Source: Acanthosoma haemorrhoidale (Eukaryota > Arthropoda > Insecta > Hemiptera > Acanthosomatidae). Taken from it: a stretch of DNA of 64,000 nucleotides. Shown piece by piece: positions 22,900 through 35,135 of this stretch. Where the stretch lies: the NCBI GenBank assembly GCA_930367205.1, contig OV884009.1:94323189-94387188 (forward strand), read 5' to 3'. Made by a program: the position numbers and the translations under genes. The notes under the pieces were generated by a model. The model saw nothing but the letters and a program-made list of their open reading frames with translations. It was not told the origin of the DNA and ran no database searches. Position 1 is the stretch's first letter, and each line of letters starts with the position of its first letter.

Positions 22900-25336
22900 G
22901 CTTACTATCAGATACCAAGCGTAAACTCGTGGTCATTCAAAAGTGACACAGCCCGTTTGCTTACATTATTCTTCGTCTTATCTCCGCTGAACTATCCTCC
23001 CTGGGTACAAACTGTGCAGTCAACATCTTGTTTTCGTTGTTGTTGTTAAGTTTGCGAACGGTTGGTAGGTCTTCATCTGATACTCTCTGCCTTTCTCATG
23101 GGTTTCCCTCATTCAGGATGCTTGAGCGAAGATAGTTTTCCCTGATAAGAACCAAGCACTGATCACTAGAATCCCTTTTTTCTTGTGGTTAGTAAATGCC
23201 AGATTGAATAAAAAAAATAAGAAATCTACTCAAACGACACTAAAAGTGCGATTTCTATTGCTAGCTTCCAACTGTTTATTTTTTTAATATCTTAAATTTA
23301 TTTTTGCGTTAGCCACTTTAATGCACCTTTAGCCATCAAAGAAAAGATCATCTTTTTTTGGTTGTTTTTTTTATCTTTCCCAGTACTTGTTTTTAATCAG
23401 CAAATTTTTAGTTTTGGAAACAACTTCAAATTTCAGACAGATTAGTTCATTTTTTCGACCTGTACCAGGTTCGAACTTTATCGAATGAAAGTAAAGTTTT
23501 ACTCTGATTGTGCTATTAATTTGAACCGGTTTATAATTTGAAGCATTCAACAATATTTTGTGAGTATATAATTCTGTATTGGTCTGTTTCACAATTTCTT
23601 CAAAGGAGTACAACGCTCCTTCGTTTAAGTTTTAACAATGGAGTTAAACGCCATTGCTTCCCCTTTGGTTAAAGCCTGAGAGCAACCCACCTGGCAAACA
23701 CCCTGAAATTAAATTAGCCAGTAGGAGAAGTGGAAGAAAGTTTGGAATACATCTGATGCCAGCTGTTTGTGACATAAGATAGCACTGTCAGGGAAGTTTG
23801 CCCCAGTTGCAAGAGATTGTAAATACTGATATGGAATATTTAAACTTAACTCAACTTACGTCAAGTAGGAAGAATGAACAGCTATTCCAACCTTTCATCT
23901 TATAATTCAGCTTTGTTTTATCATTTGTTGTAATCGGGGAACATAATATTAGGAAAGAATATGTTATAAATAACCTAATGTTTAATCGAACGCCAGCCTG
24001 TTTGTTGTAAATGATATTTACCCTTCATGGATATGAAAAGTAAATGATATTTGCCTTTTATGGATATGAAAGTATTCCCTGTCATTGAATAGCCAGAAGG
24101 TTGAAGTGTGAGTAGAATAGTTTGTTGGGAGATTGGCCTAAGTCAATGAAAGAGTGTCATCATGTTGATTCATGGACAATGTTTCGGCATGGAGTTTAAC
24201 TGGATCAATTCGTTTTATGAGAAGGAGCTTGATGTTAACTGTTTAAGATATTTTGGAGAACTTGATGTAAACCAAATAATTCCCTTACATCAACCTAAGC
24301 CGATCTCCCAAAAAAACTCCTTATACACGCGGCTTTACCTTGTCGTTTGTCCGTCACTGCTTGCAATAGAATCATCCACATTTTAAATTTTGTTATCATT
24401 TTTCGGGGTAAATCCGAATTTATCGTTAAATTAGATCCTTTATTTTTTTCGATCGATGGGAACAGACTGTCGGGGAAAATTTTAATGGTTAAGGTTTTGT
24501 TGTTGGATGTAAGTTAGTTTTAAGTCCATGATTCATAAGGTGAGCCCCATAACTTTAAACCTGTTTAGACAATGAATGTATAATGTGCCTTATACTTTTG
24601 TAACACACACAAATCGAAATGTAAAATTATTAAAAATTGTATAAAATGTAGCCAAGCTACTGGACATATAATGACCTACTGTAAATGGATTCATTTATGT
24701 AGAATCTATACTGATTTCCATAATTTATAATAACAAAGGTATATAAAGAAAAAAAATAGATATTATTCATAATTAAACTTTTCCCACTAAATAAAAACTT
24801 TCGATCAGAAGATCACTTGGAAATATTTCTCGTGTCGAGAATTTCTTCGAAAGTGCAGTGAAGTGACCGCAGCAATACGTGGTCCACTGAAATTCCCTCA
24901 ATTTTCTCTGCCGACTAGATAACTTCGATACAGATCTGATTGGAATTGAATCGTGCGCAATCTGAACACTGGTGAGATTTTCAAAAAGCATTTGATACGG
25001 CTTTGTACCTCAGACTCATCTATGAACATAACGTCTGTTATCGGACGATTTAATCACAGTGACAGTTCATGTATATCTGTCGGTGCTTTTCAAGGTCCTT
25101 GCCTGCCATTAGATAACAGGTACTTCATCTAATGCCGTTATAAATAACATATAATCTATAGTTACTAATTATTACTAGCCATAGGAAATATACTTACAGG
25201 ATCGGTACGCGAAAGCGGGATCTCCCTAATATCCAGTCGGGTGCTGGTGCAACGATTGTAATTCTTAATTTATTTATTGTATAGTTAATTTGTCTTTACG
25301 GCTATGGTTTTAATATATTTAGTTTTTATATCGTAC
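22900..25336. other. no gene recognised
   Basis: AT-rich. It contains a 33-bp tandem duplication (next entry) and a loose inverted pair at 24119-24160 and 24285-24325, sharing GGGAGATYGGCYTARGT, that could be a short MITE. Open frames at 23371-23613 (minus) and 24162-24386 (plus) have no family resemblance. Confidence 0.35.
24007..24071 (+). repeat. 33-bp tandem duplication, two units
   Basis: GTAAATGATATTTRCC followed by TTYATGGATATGAAA occurs twice in a row with three or so differences. Confidence 0.85.
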
Positions 25337-25880
25337 GTCCTGAGAACAATTGTAAATTCCCCTTATTACTTCAATAACAAAACCCTTCATAACGATCTTA
25401 ATATACCTTACATTCTTGAACTCATCCATTCCAAGTTCATGAAATTCCATAGTAACCACCCTAATCCCGTAGCCCAGTCATTGCACTGCACCACTCATCC
25501 CTATAATCCTCCTCGGTGACTAAAACGGCAGTGGCCTCGTGACCTGCTATAAATACGTCACAGTGGGAGTCCTGGCAATGGCCAGTTTCTCCAATCATGT
25601 CTTGATTGCGTGTGGCTTTCGCGTTCTTCGTCGGCCTCCACTGGCTCGTATCCGGTGACTCGGCTGAAGAAGGAGGGTGGGGGACTTCCCAAGACTCAGT
25701 TTCCTCTTTCGCATGCGAAGGAGGTAGCAACCATGTGGATTTGGGGGGTCTCTGGGCTGTTTGTGAATACTATATGAATGAGCGAGTGAATGGAAATTGT
25801 AAATACGGTATGAATGAGAACATCTATCACTATTACTCATTGCCTAATAAGACAGATTGTAATTTTATCACAAAAAAAAT
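25337..25880 (+). mobile_element. Jockey-clade LINE relic: ORF2 C-terminus joined to 3' UTR
   Basis: The copy begins at VLRTIVNSPYYFNNKTLHND, continues LNIPYILELIHSKFMKFHSN and HPNPVAQSLHCTTHPYNPPR, then meets a premature TGA where other copies read arginine. The remaining codons to the family stop and about 300 bp of 3' UTR follow without a break, ending near ATCACAAAAAAAA. This copy proves that the UTR-only fragments elsewhere in the window belong to this Jockey family. The polymerase and everything upstream are missing. Confidence 0.9.
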
Positions 25881-27070
25881 TTTTTTTGTAAACATTTTCA
25901 ACATAAAACAACACAAGTAAACTTTGGAACTGATCGAGCTTACTTCATATTTCATCAAAGGGCCAATGTTATGTTATTAAAATGTCTATCTAATTTAGTT
26001 ATGCGTAAAAAAACCCTAATAATCTTGTATAATTTCGGAGTTTATTTAAAAAATTATTGGAGTGGTCATATATATATTTTATGAGAGTATTATTTACTAT
26101 GCAATCGTGTGTATATTTTGTCTTGGTCGAATGCCTAGTATTTAATTTTTTATTTTTTTTCGGGCGAAGGACTTTCTTCATCACTAGCAAAGAATAACCA
26201 TTACTGCTCATGAAATATTTAAGCGGTCGGTGACCATCCCAGCAACCACGGCACAAACAAAACCTTTAATTAAGTCCCCTTTACAGATTATATAGGCCGT
26301 TACCTTGAATAGAGTACACAATACCAGGTGAAAATGTTCTTACGGCGGGAAATTCGCAATTTGTTTCCCTCATAGCACAATGGTGAGTCTTCTTCGGTAA
26401 ATGTGTTTCTTTTCGGCTAATTGATGTTAATTTACATTTACATTATGTTTACTTATACTAGATAAAAGAATTGCTCAGTGTTGTCGTTTTTACCACGTTG
26501 CCGAATTGGTGGTGGCCTTAAATTTGGTCGACCATCGGGCGGGTGCACTGCGGCATTTGGACCGCACTTAAGCTATCAGGAACTGTACTTCCTTTGCTAT
26601 TCGACGATGAGTCACGACCTTCTCTGAATTCTCAAAGTTCAAAGAGAACAAGTGCCCCCTACATAAGGGTGCAGCCCCCCACCCCTCAGTCAATGTCAAG
26701 ATTGTATCAAGTGAAGAGAGTCAAAAGTTGCTGTCCAAATACCGAAGTTCTGAGACAGGCAGTCCTTCTGGAAACAAAATATAAGTATTTCCACAGACGC
26801 GGAAGCCACAAAAACAATAGAATAAATACAACCTGGAAGAATTGTAACAGAAATATATCTTAAAATCACAGTAACAAGAGGTGTTACCAGTGAGAGACTG
26901 ATGATGTAGTAATCGTAAAACATATACTTTGCCATCTGGATTACAATTGCTTACTTGTGCTTAACTATTCAGTAATTAAATACATAGTGCATTAATTGTG
27001 TACCAATAAACTTTGTTTTCTGTCAATATAAGTAATCATTTGACCATGTTTTATACTCGAAAAGGTAAAT
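25881..27070. other. no gene recognised
   Basis: AT-rich with a GC-richer stretch at 26500-26700. At 26382-26390 an ATG is followed directly by GTGAGT, which resembles a one-codon first coding exon with a splice donor, but no second exon is evident. Confidence 0.35.
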
Positions 27071-27442
27071 TTCTTTGTTGTGATAAAATTACAATCTGCC
27101 TTATTGGGCAATAAGTAATTGTGATAAATGTTCACATTCATGCTATATTAACAATTTTCATTTTTTTTTCTTACCCCTTCCTGAGGACGAAACCTCATGC
27201 GGGGTTCATACAGTATTTACAAACAGCCGAGAGACCTCCCAAATCCACACGGTTGTCACCTCCTTTGCATGCGAAAGAGGAAGCGAAGTCCCTCACGCTG
27301 TTATGTCAATCGCGTCACTGGATATGAGCCAGTGACCGAGAGCGCGAGAGCCACAGACGCTCAGGACATGTTTGAAAAACTGGCTTTTGCCAGGACTCCC
27401 GGTGTCGCGTATGTATAGCAGGTCACGGAGGCCGGAGGGTTA
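27071..27442 (-). mobile_element. Jockey-type LINE 3' UTR with a small internal insertion
   Basis: Minus-strand main-subfamily 3' UTR from the stop region (TGCTATA complement near 27415) to the ATCACAACAAAG tail. Relative to the other copies it carries about 40 extra bases at 27163-27207 (a T-run, then CTTACCCCTTCCTGAGGACG and more) and lacks part of the GGAGGAGCG block. Confidence 0.8.
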
Positions 27443-27559
27443 ATTAAGTAATGTGTAAGTCAAAATGTTATTGGACCTTCGGAACCTCTAACGTCTATTT
27501 CATGAACCAAACCCAAATTCAATGCTAACAGGCTTCTGAAGTTCACATATATAACAGGG

Positions 27560-27910
27560 AAAGACGAAATTGTAACTGACTCAACATCTTTCAGCGCGAT
27601 CTATCAAACAATAGTTACCTGCAGATTTGGTAACGTTTTCCCAAGCGACTCATCAACTAACTTGTGCTATACACAGACTTGATCGATAGTTCTAAAATAT
27701 GTACTCTCTTTAAACAATGAGAACTGGAAGACCTAGATCACCTACTCTTCTGTTGTTCAACTTATAAAGTTATCAGGCAGAAGTGCTCAGGACAAGATTG
27801 AATGACTCCGCTCAACCAGATAAGAACAGATAATCTCATCACAACAGCTGATACCATCTTCCGTTCACAGCTACAAAAACTGGCTAAAATAAATAATCCA
27901 ATTTAAACCT
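27560..27910 (+). mobile_element. non-LTR retrotransposon C-terminal relic with zinc-motif remnant
   Basis: One frame reads CTLFKQ, a stop, then ELEDLDHLLFCCSTYKVIRQ and a cysteine. This resembles the C-x(2-3)-C-x(7)-E-D-x-x-H-x(3)-C-P-x-Y ending of I/CR1-type ORF2, with one zinc ligand lost and a stop inside. Upstream in another frame IYQTIVTCRFGNVFPSDSST fits the helix that precedes it. Clade uncertain. It is clearly degenerate. Confidence 0.45.
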
Positions 27911-29211
27911 GAGCGCCGCTTAAACATGAGTTGTCTATTGACTTTATCAAGAAAGCCCATCAGGTGATGAGTACGTCCTTTATTCCCTACAGCTTTCATA
28001 TTAATTTTTCACTATTGTTCCTGAGTTCATTTCATATGTTATACATATCTGTCTTATTTTAATTTAAGGTTTATTATCCTCTAACTCAATTTCATGAGAT
28101 AAATATGTCGTAAAGAAAAAAAATAAATTATTACCTCCATACACCGAATAAAATGGTAAAATATTACCAATAAATAAAGTTATCATTAATACATTTTCAT
28201 TTTTTAATCGTTTTATAACACTACGCTTACACATTTTAGTTACCTATTCTCGTGGTATTGCCTTCATCTACAAATTAGTGCAAAACCTTATTTCATAGCC
28301 AATCCTTCTCGATACGATTGATAAGTGCTAATCCAAAGCTCACTTTTCACAAGTATGTTTTTATCCAAAACCATTGCTGTATGTATCCCCCTCATTTCAT
28401 AATATGCTCCTTCTCTGGCATCCCCCCTTAAAGTACAAAAAATAAACCTTCCCCTTCATTCATCTTAGAGCTTGTACGTCATTTTCAGTTCGTCCAACCA
28501 TAAAAAATGTGAAGTGGCGTTTTACGTAATCTCATTGCTTTTAAATTTGTTCAGGCTACCCTTTTATAACTCCTGAATCGTGTATTCAGTGGCTTTAGCT
28601 AGTGGTCTACCATGCAATGGGTGCATCTTTCTATTGAAGCCAAAAATGTTTCAATTTCGTTCCAGCATTAGATGCGCTCATTCAATCACCAACATTATGA
28701 ACGACATAGCATCGTGTCTATATCGCTGCTCTGTTGTTTGGACGAAAATGCTGCTATTTAACTATACCATAACTAAAGTGACCTTCCTCTGAAATATATT
28801 ACTCTTCCGTATAGTTCATTACAGTGACGTGTGTGCATAATAATAAATGTTTATGTACGTTGAAGTATGGTTGGCTGTTCATAGTAAAAGTAATAAATCC
28901 CCATGTCATTAGTCACGGAGTTAGCTTTGGCCCGCTTGTGTTGTAACGTTGTTTAGCAAACTGACTGGCGCAGCCATGCTAGATTAAAAATTTGATTTAA
29001 CTTGGCCATTGTAGCGGCTGTAGCTCAAAAATAGATGAAAAAATAATTCCCTTCTTTTAGTTTTAGTTCACTGAGACAGAAACATAGTTTAGTCGAAGTT
29101 AAACACGCTTGGCATTGCCCCAACCCTCCCGCCATAGTCTCTGGTTGTGGACAAACCATGAAAATAACCTTTGAATTTTGGTTCAAATAAATTATCAAAA
29201 CTGCAACCGAA
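27911..29211. other. no gene recognised
   Basis: AT-rich with pyrimidine-rich strands. No supported coding block or repeat. Confidence 0.4.
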
Positions 29212-29462
29212 TACCCCCCTAAGACGTTTAGAACTAAAGTGGTAAAGTAAAGAACTCGCTGATGATCACACCACCGTGGCCCTACGCTTTAACGAGACGT
29301 GAGCAAGCTTCGAGGTCGATTATGCCACAATTAACGTAAATGTGAACACCACTGAATTAATCTTACTAGGGTGTTCACGCCTCATTAAAGCGTAGGGCCA
29401 CGCTGGTGTGATCATCAGCTAGTTCTTTACTTTACCACTTTAGTTCTAAACGTCTTAGGGTA
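29212..29462. mobile_element. palindromic MITE with arms of about 95 bp and TA target duplication
   Basis: TA at 29212-29213 and 29461-29462 flank a 247-bp element. Its arms (about 29214-29311 and 29366-29460) are inverted repeats differing at only about four positions over the inner 88 bp. They begin CCCTAAGACGTTTAGAACTA and include GATGATCACACCA, then GTGGCCCTACGCTTTAA. The short loop holds a second small inverted pair, GTGAACACC and GGTGTTCAC. The TA duplication suggests mobilisation by a Tc1/mariner-type transposase. High arm identity points to a fairly recent element. It could form a near-perfect hairpin if transcribed. Confidence 0.85.
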
Positions 29463-31597
29463 AACTGAACGACTTTTTAAAACCCAATTGTAAATATTAT
29501 TTAGTCTCCCTAAACTTTGAGGGATTTAAAGCGCCTAGGTTCAGGTTGGGCTTTCTTCATTGTAGAAGATCATTTTTTTTTAGGAAAATCTCACATAAAA
29601 TTGTACAAAATTTCATTACTTAATAGCGCCTTGTGTAGCGATTTAGACTACAGGTGGTCAAGTCGTATTCAAATATGTAACATTTCTTTGTATAATAATA
29701 CCGGAATAGGAAAATGGCTTTAGATTTGTTACAGGTTATGAGAAAGAGTTGACAAACTTCTTCAGCTGCCCGACCCTCTATGTGCACTTTAGTTAAATGT
29801 CAGTCCTGTTATGACCTAAGCAACGGGCGAGGTAAAGGTGAACAACTGATACGAGTATGTTAAGTTCCCCCAAAGTCAACTTATATTTGTTCACATATCA
29901 TTGAAAAGTCGGATATTTTTTATTGCCTTATCGATTTATTGATAGTAATATTTGTATATGCTGTTTTGTTTTATTTTTTCAATTTATTAATTTTCTATGG
30001 CAGTAGAGTAAATATACTTTTTTTAAGGAATGAATTATTTATATATTATGATGCATAGATAAATACTGTTTTAATTAATGCTTCTTTTTTTCAGCTGGAA
30101 GATAATGAAACAGTCTGGTAAGCTCAGAAAAATAAAATAGATACGAGTATGTTTATGGAGTACCGGTGGTGTCTGCTCTTTAATTTTGCTGTACCCGAAA
30201 AATAATAACAATTAATACAAACGACATTATTTTATCAAGCAAAGTTCTTACGGAGACTCGAATTCGATTTTGATTTTCCCTTCAAAGATTTTTTCTTTCA
30301 GTTCAGGTCAGGTCATGTCAGTGTTCCCTCAGCCTCATGAGCATAAATGATCAGTTACTTGAATAAATGAGTAGTAAATACTGAGGTAATATGCAAACAC
30401 CAACCCCACAATGCTTCACAATGCCTACAGCAACAACAATTATTGTTAGCAACAAACATTTGTATTGGTATACCTATTCCAACCGTACAATCCTGTTACC
30501 TGACAATTCTGTCTTAGTGGATTTCCATTTTCTATCTATTGTTGTGAAGGTAATCAAAAGCAGTGATGAGAACGTTATACCACAGGCCGATTAAAGAGTC
30601 AATTAGTCGTTGGTAAACATGAATGAATCCGCGCCATATCTCAAGAAAAGATAAGGTCTACCGATAGTTGACCAACCCAGTAGGTAGATGGCGCTGGGCG
30701 AGTGCCAGGTTATCCAGTAGCTAATGATTGCCCTTTATGAGGCTGAGAGGACCTTAACCGGAACCATAAACATCGGGGGAAAAAACATAGGTTCGTACGA
30801 AGTTAAACCCGTATTTCAGCTTTTTATCAGTAGCGTACAGCAATAAATCGAGATGAATCAAGTGTTCAGTGTCATATTTAGTCAAATTCTTTATAGTACA
30901 AAGATTCCGAGAAAAAGTCATTGAACTACCTATCAAGCACGGGCAAATTGAAAATTCCAATCAACGGGAAATGTTTATGTGGAGCCACCGCTGGCCACAT
31001 AATGAACGTGGAACGTCCCCGTACGAGCTGCTCACCAAACCATTCCTGTTATTTCTAGAGTATCGTCATCATTGTTAATAAATAATATCGTTAATAACCA
31101 TATCAGTTGCCCCGCTATCTTACTCTTATTTCATTTCTATATCTCAACGTGCTTAATTCTGACGGCAATTTTGTGGCAACGTTGTGATCTGTTCCCATTC
31201 TGCAAGCCGATTTGGTTTTTCTCTATTCTAGTACTTGCAACACACTATCGAAAATGATGGTAATCTTTACTGTTGATTTGCCTGATGGTGATTTGAGGGG
31301 TATCTACATACCGAATGATAAACAAATTTTATTATCAATCAAAATATATTATACGCAATCTTGCTGAGAATATAGTTAATAATTAGTTATACACTTATTG
31401 ATTCTGAGTAATGCAAACTGCGGTGAATATTTAATAAATTAACTCATAAAATTGTCTATGTAAAAACCTTCCTTCTTTCTGGGGTCTTTTTGAGACTCCA
31501 TGATCCACTGAATTCCTGACTAGTTCTTCGAAGTCTAGTGAACGTTCGAATAGTGACCCTGTTGTTGGCAGAAACCTGTAAAGGCAAGAGAGGAGAG
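29463..31597. other. no gene recognised
   Basis: AT-rich. A GC-richer patch at 30620-30770 holds the CTCF-like site below. A weak inverted pair sharing CTCAGCCTCAT lies at about 30328 and 30735. Confidence 0.35.
30685..30695 (+). promoter_or_regulatory. candidate CTCF-type insulator motif
   Basis: TAGATGGCGCT followed by GGGCG matches the core YAGRTGGCGC consensus known for insect CTCF. A single 11-bp match in 64 kb is only suggestive. Confidence 0.25.
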
Positions 31598-31681
31598 GTT
31601 GACTAGCCTAGACCAGGTAGTTGACTAGCCTAGACCAGGTAGTTGACTAGCCTAGACCAGGTACTTGACTAGGCTAGTCAG
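31598..31681 (+). repeat. 22-bp minisatellite, about 3.8 units
   Basis: Unit GTTGACTAGCCTAGACCAGG plus TA is repeated three times without change. A partial fourth unit follows, in which CTAGCCTAG has become CTAGGCTAG. Confidence 0.95.
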
Positions 31682-32220
31682 AAGACAAAACGGTGCAAAC
31701 TGAATACTGCAAACGGGAAATGAATGCAAAAATAGCATAAGCTGTTTTTTGGTTGACTTGGTGGGCATGACTGTGACAGAGCAACACGAGCCTATTACTT
31801 AAATAAAATATTCAAGTCCCCACCGAATCCCTTTCTAGCAAATCATATTCAAATTATTAGAAAACGCCCTTTCCTTCTCCTATTTTATTCTATAGCAATA
31901 TTAATTGTCCTCATGAAGAGATGGTCGTTTCCTCAATGTGTCAAAGCTGCCTATAAGTTTCTTTTTGGATTGACCTCGCTTGGTTTTTTTTAACTCTAAT
32001 CCGAGTGTTGTTGTTAGCTTCTAAGCCATCCGTAAGAAGCAGATCTGATGCAGTTAAAGGAGCCCATTTTAACTGTTTGTATTTTTGTATATACATATTT
32101 GATTTAAAATAAATAAATTAAAGGGGTTCAGAAAAAAAAGTGTAATTTTTTTTAGAATCGTTCTTTAGTGAACATGCCTGGCGTCTCTAGGAGTGGTCAC
32201 AATTAAAGACCGTTAATTCC
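31682..32220. other. no gene recognised
   Basis: AT-rich, with ordinary low-complexity runs. Confidence 0.4.
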
Positions 32221-32300
32221 TCACTCTCGGGTAATTACCCGACTCCCGCTAGGCTGATAATATAAATCAGCTGTGTACTATTGAGGCACACAGTCTCAAT
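32221..32300 (+). promoter_or_regulatory. candidate TATA/Inr core promoter
   Basis: TATAAAT at 32261-32267 is followed 31 bp later by ACACAGTCTC, whose CAGT (A at 32292) fits an arthropod initiator at the correct spacing. The surrounding 32190-32320 is GC-richer and holds a palindromic GGGTAATTACCC at 32229-32240, a possible homeodomain-type site. The next ATGs (32338 and 32349) open only short frames, so any gene would need a spliced downstream exon that I cannot identify. Confidence 0.35.
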
Positions 32301-33468
32301 TATCGCAGTCCTTCCCGTCGCCCTCAATTGACCTTCAAATGTTTTCTAATGTTATATTATATGTTATTAGGTTATGTCCAGTTTATTGCTGCTTATGGAC
32401 AGGTCATTTGCCTCAATAAAATTGAGTATGTTCATGGCAAACCGACATTGTTAGTATGCTCTATGCATGAACTGAATTTTGCTCGTTTAACCATAATTAA
32501 AACTGTAAGCGAATGATTGAACTTAAAGATAAAGGCAAAGTATCTGTGGATGGTCTGAACACAGCCCAACACGAGTAAACCATAAAATTGTATTTTTTCC
32601 CAAAACAAAATTTGGTATTTTCGACGAAAGTACTCGTTTTTTTTTCTCCAAAAAAAAAAAAAAAGGCAATCAGTTGAATTATGATTACCCTGAACCTGTT
32701 TGATCTTAAAGCCTCTCCCTTCGGGTTTCACAACTAAAGCTACACAAATTATTTTTGCTAGAGTTAACGAATGACTCATTTCTCATTCAAGGAAATTACT
32801 AAGTGGATTATTTTTTTGTATTTGAACTACTTCTTGATATTTATATTCGTCTGATGAGTAAATACTCTAATAAATTCTATATTGAAATAAGACCACACCT
32901 TTATATTTTATAAAAAAATCGAGCGTGTCTGTTCAAAGCTGTAATATCCAGTAGTTGTTAGAATGCCAAATTAGAGCAATACGATTGTTGACATTATTAT
33001 TAAGTCTATGTGGTGACTGAAAATATTAGTTTACCTTTTATTTGATATGGTGTCATCAGCCAAAGGTGAAAAATAATGCGCAGCTAGGAAATATAATATA
33101 GGATAAATATAATTTCAGAAACGGGGCCAGGTGATTAATTTTGTTATGTGGGTTTGCCAAAAGCAATGTAGAAGATTCAGGTAGTAGTTCTTTATAAATG
33201 CATTGTTTTCAAACTATTATAATTGGAATTGAGGTATGCGTTTACTCTATATGTAGGATACATACAGTTATTTTTTAGATTTTTTCAAATAAATAACTCA
33301 ATCAATTTAGAAGAGGTGGAACTTTATTTACTTACTTTAGTTACCGGAATATATTTGATATACTTATACTTGCAGGATATGATAACAAATGTATCCGTAC
33401 ACGCTTGAACGAGGCGTGATAACGCTTCTAATGTGAATATACCTCCGAACACATTTCATTCAGCCTTT
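32301..33468. other. no gene recognised
   Basis: AT-rich, with a poly-A/T pair near 32637-32664. Near 33395-33425 an AACGAGGCGTGATAACGCTT stretch resembles the inner part of the MITE at 29.3 kb. Confidence 0.35.
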
Positions 33469-33584
33469 TTACAAGGGCTGGTTGTTGAGATGCTCTTGTC
33501 CCAAGTAGATTAGTGCTTTTTGCTGTTGCTGAGAAGCTCCTTGTCCTAGTAGCTTGGTGTTTTTTGCAGTTGTTGAGAAGGCCC
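33469..33584 (+). repeat. 44-bp tandem repeat, two full units and a partial one
   Basis: Units at 33493-33536 and 33537-33580 share CTTGTCC, AAGTAG, TTAGTGCTTTTTGC and GTTG-TGAGAAG, preceded by a partial GGTTGTTGAGATG. Another copy of the unit lies at 34706-34752 as a single dispersed occurrence with CCAAGTAGCTTGGTGCTTTT. Confidence 0.8.
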
Positions 33585-34926
33585 ATTATTAATATCGATT
33601 GTCTATGGTTTTTTTTCAAACAATCTACGGTTTATGCTCACACCATACCCCCCCCCCCCCGATTCAGTTTAGCAGTAATCTTTATAATATTCCACGGACT
33701 TCTTTCACTTTGACTTTAATTTTTTTTTTTTGAAAACCCAAATATGAAACCATTCTTTCAGTTAAGGAATATGCTTTTTTTTATTCATTAAAAAAACATT
33801 CGTTGACAACTTCATACTAAATATAACAATAGAAAATGAGAAATAATGAGGAGAATTACAAGTTAAAAAGGACATTTTTCCATTTCTAAAAAAACGAGTT
33901 TTTTTAAAACAAATTTTTAAAAACAAAACAATTATAAAATTAAGTTTTAAATTGTTTCTAGCTTATTTTTTTATAAAATACAGTTTTAATTTAAGATGTA
34001 GATTCTACCAATTAGGAAAAAAACATTTACAGTTTTCTAATATTTTTTATGAGAGTAAACAATGCTGTTTCAACTTTATTTATTTATTTTTAAATGTTTT
34101 AGTAGTTTTTACAGATTCACTTTCAAACGAAAGTAAGGATACCTGACACGCGTATTTTGAGGGTTTCCGCAGTGGATTGTGGTTTTGACAACCCCAGGAG
34201 GCCGGCCAAATTCTCTTGAAAAAATCAATAAAACAACGTACCTGGGCCAATACTGTCCAATTGAAAATTCATATTTTTCTCCAATTTCTAACCAATTAAC
34301 TCAAAATCACCAACCCACTGAGGACCATTTTGCTTGAAAAGGCTTGTGTTCTTCAACATGTAATAAATGTATTAAAATGCTACATCGTAATCTCAACACG
34401 AGCAACTTGAGGGATCACCTCACCAGGAAACGTAAGAACGAATATTTTGCTTCGAAAATTCACAATCACATTATTATACAGCTATGTACCATCAAAATAT
34501 AACAATGCGATAGTTATTCAAATATATTGAAAAATAAAGGTTTTCTGCTTTATCTGAATGTGGATCAGTGAGCAACAATTTGTTGCTTTTTGAAATGGCG
34601 TTCTGATATCTCCGCAATGTTCGAAGATTAATCGATTGTATGAAGTCTGTAGATTCGGGACAATCGATTATGAGTGTACTGTAGACAATCTGTAATCCCT
34701 AATTTCCTGCCCCAAGTAGCTTGGTGCTTTTTGTAGTTGTTGGTGAGCTGTTGTCCCGGACAGTAGTGTCCCTGAGTGTCGTAAACGATCCCTAACTTGT
34801 TGTTCAATGTGTTTTTACAATACTTTTGGCAAGTTTTTTTTCTCTGTTTGTTCCCAAGTCAAATTGTTCCCTTCTTCTCGTATCAGAAAGTATCTATCTA
34901 TGTTTCCACATGCTTAATAAAGCTTA
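33585..34926. other. no gene recognised; poly-C and T-rich tracts
   Basis: A run of 13 or so C occurs near 33649-33660. The rest is T-rich. The dispersed copy of the 44-bp unit sits at 34706-34752. Confidence 0.4.
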
Positions 34927-35045
34927 TGACGTCAAGCGGAGAGGGAAGAGAAGCTAGTGGGGGAAACAGCAGCAGGTGGGGAGCCATCCCCACCACGGCT
35001 GGACTGCCTATATAAACCCCGCTTCTAAGAGCGAACACTAGAACT
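34927..35045 (+). promoter_or_regulatory. candidate promoter: CRE plus TATA box
   Basis: A perfect cAMP-response-type palindrome TGACGTCA lies at 34927-34934, about 80 bp upstream of CTATATAAA at 35008-35016. A start site would fall near 35038-35042 (AACACTAGAAC). The DNA turns abruptly GC-rich here and stays so to about 35660. This could be a host promoter with a 5' UTR, or the U3/R region of an LTR retrotransposon remnant (see findings). Confidence 0.45.
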
Positions 35046-35068
35046 TACTAAACCGGCACCTTGAACAC

Positions 35069-35135
<67 letters not shown>

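Noticed and set aside
26382..26390. ATG followed directly by GTGAGT, like a one-codon first exon
   Set aside because: No convincing promoter, acceptor site or second exon was found within a reasonable distance.
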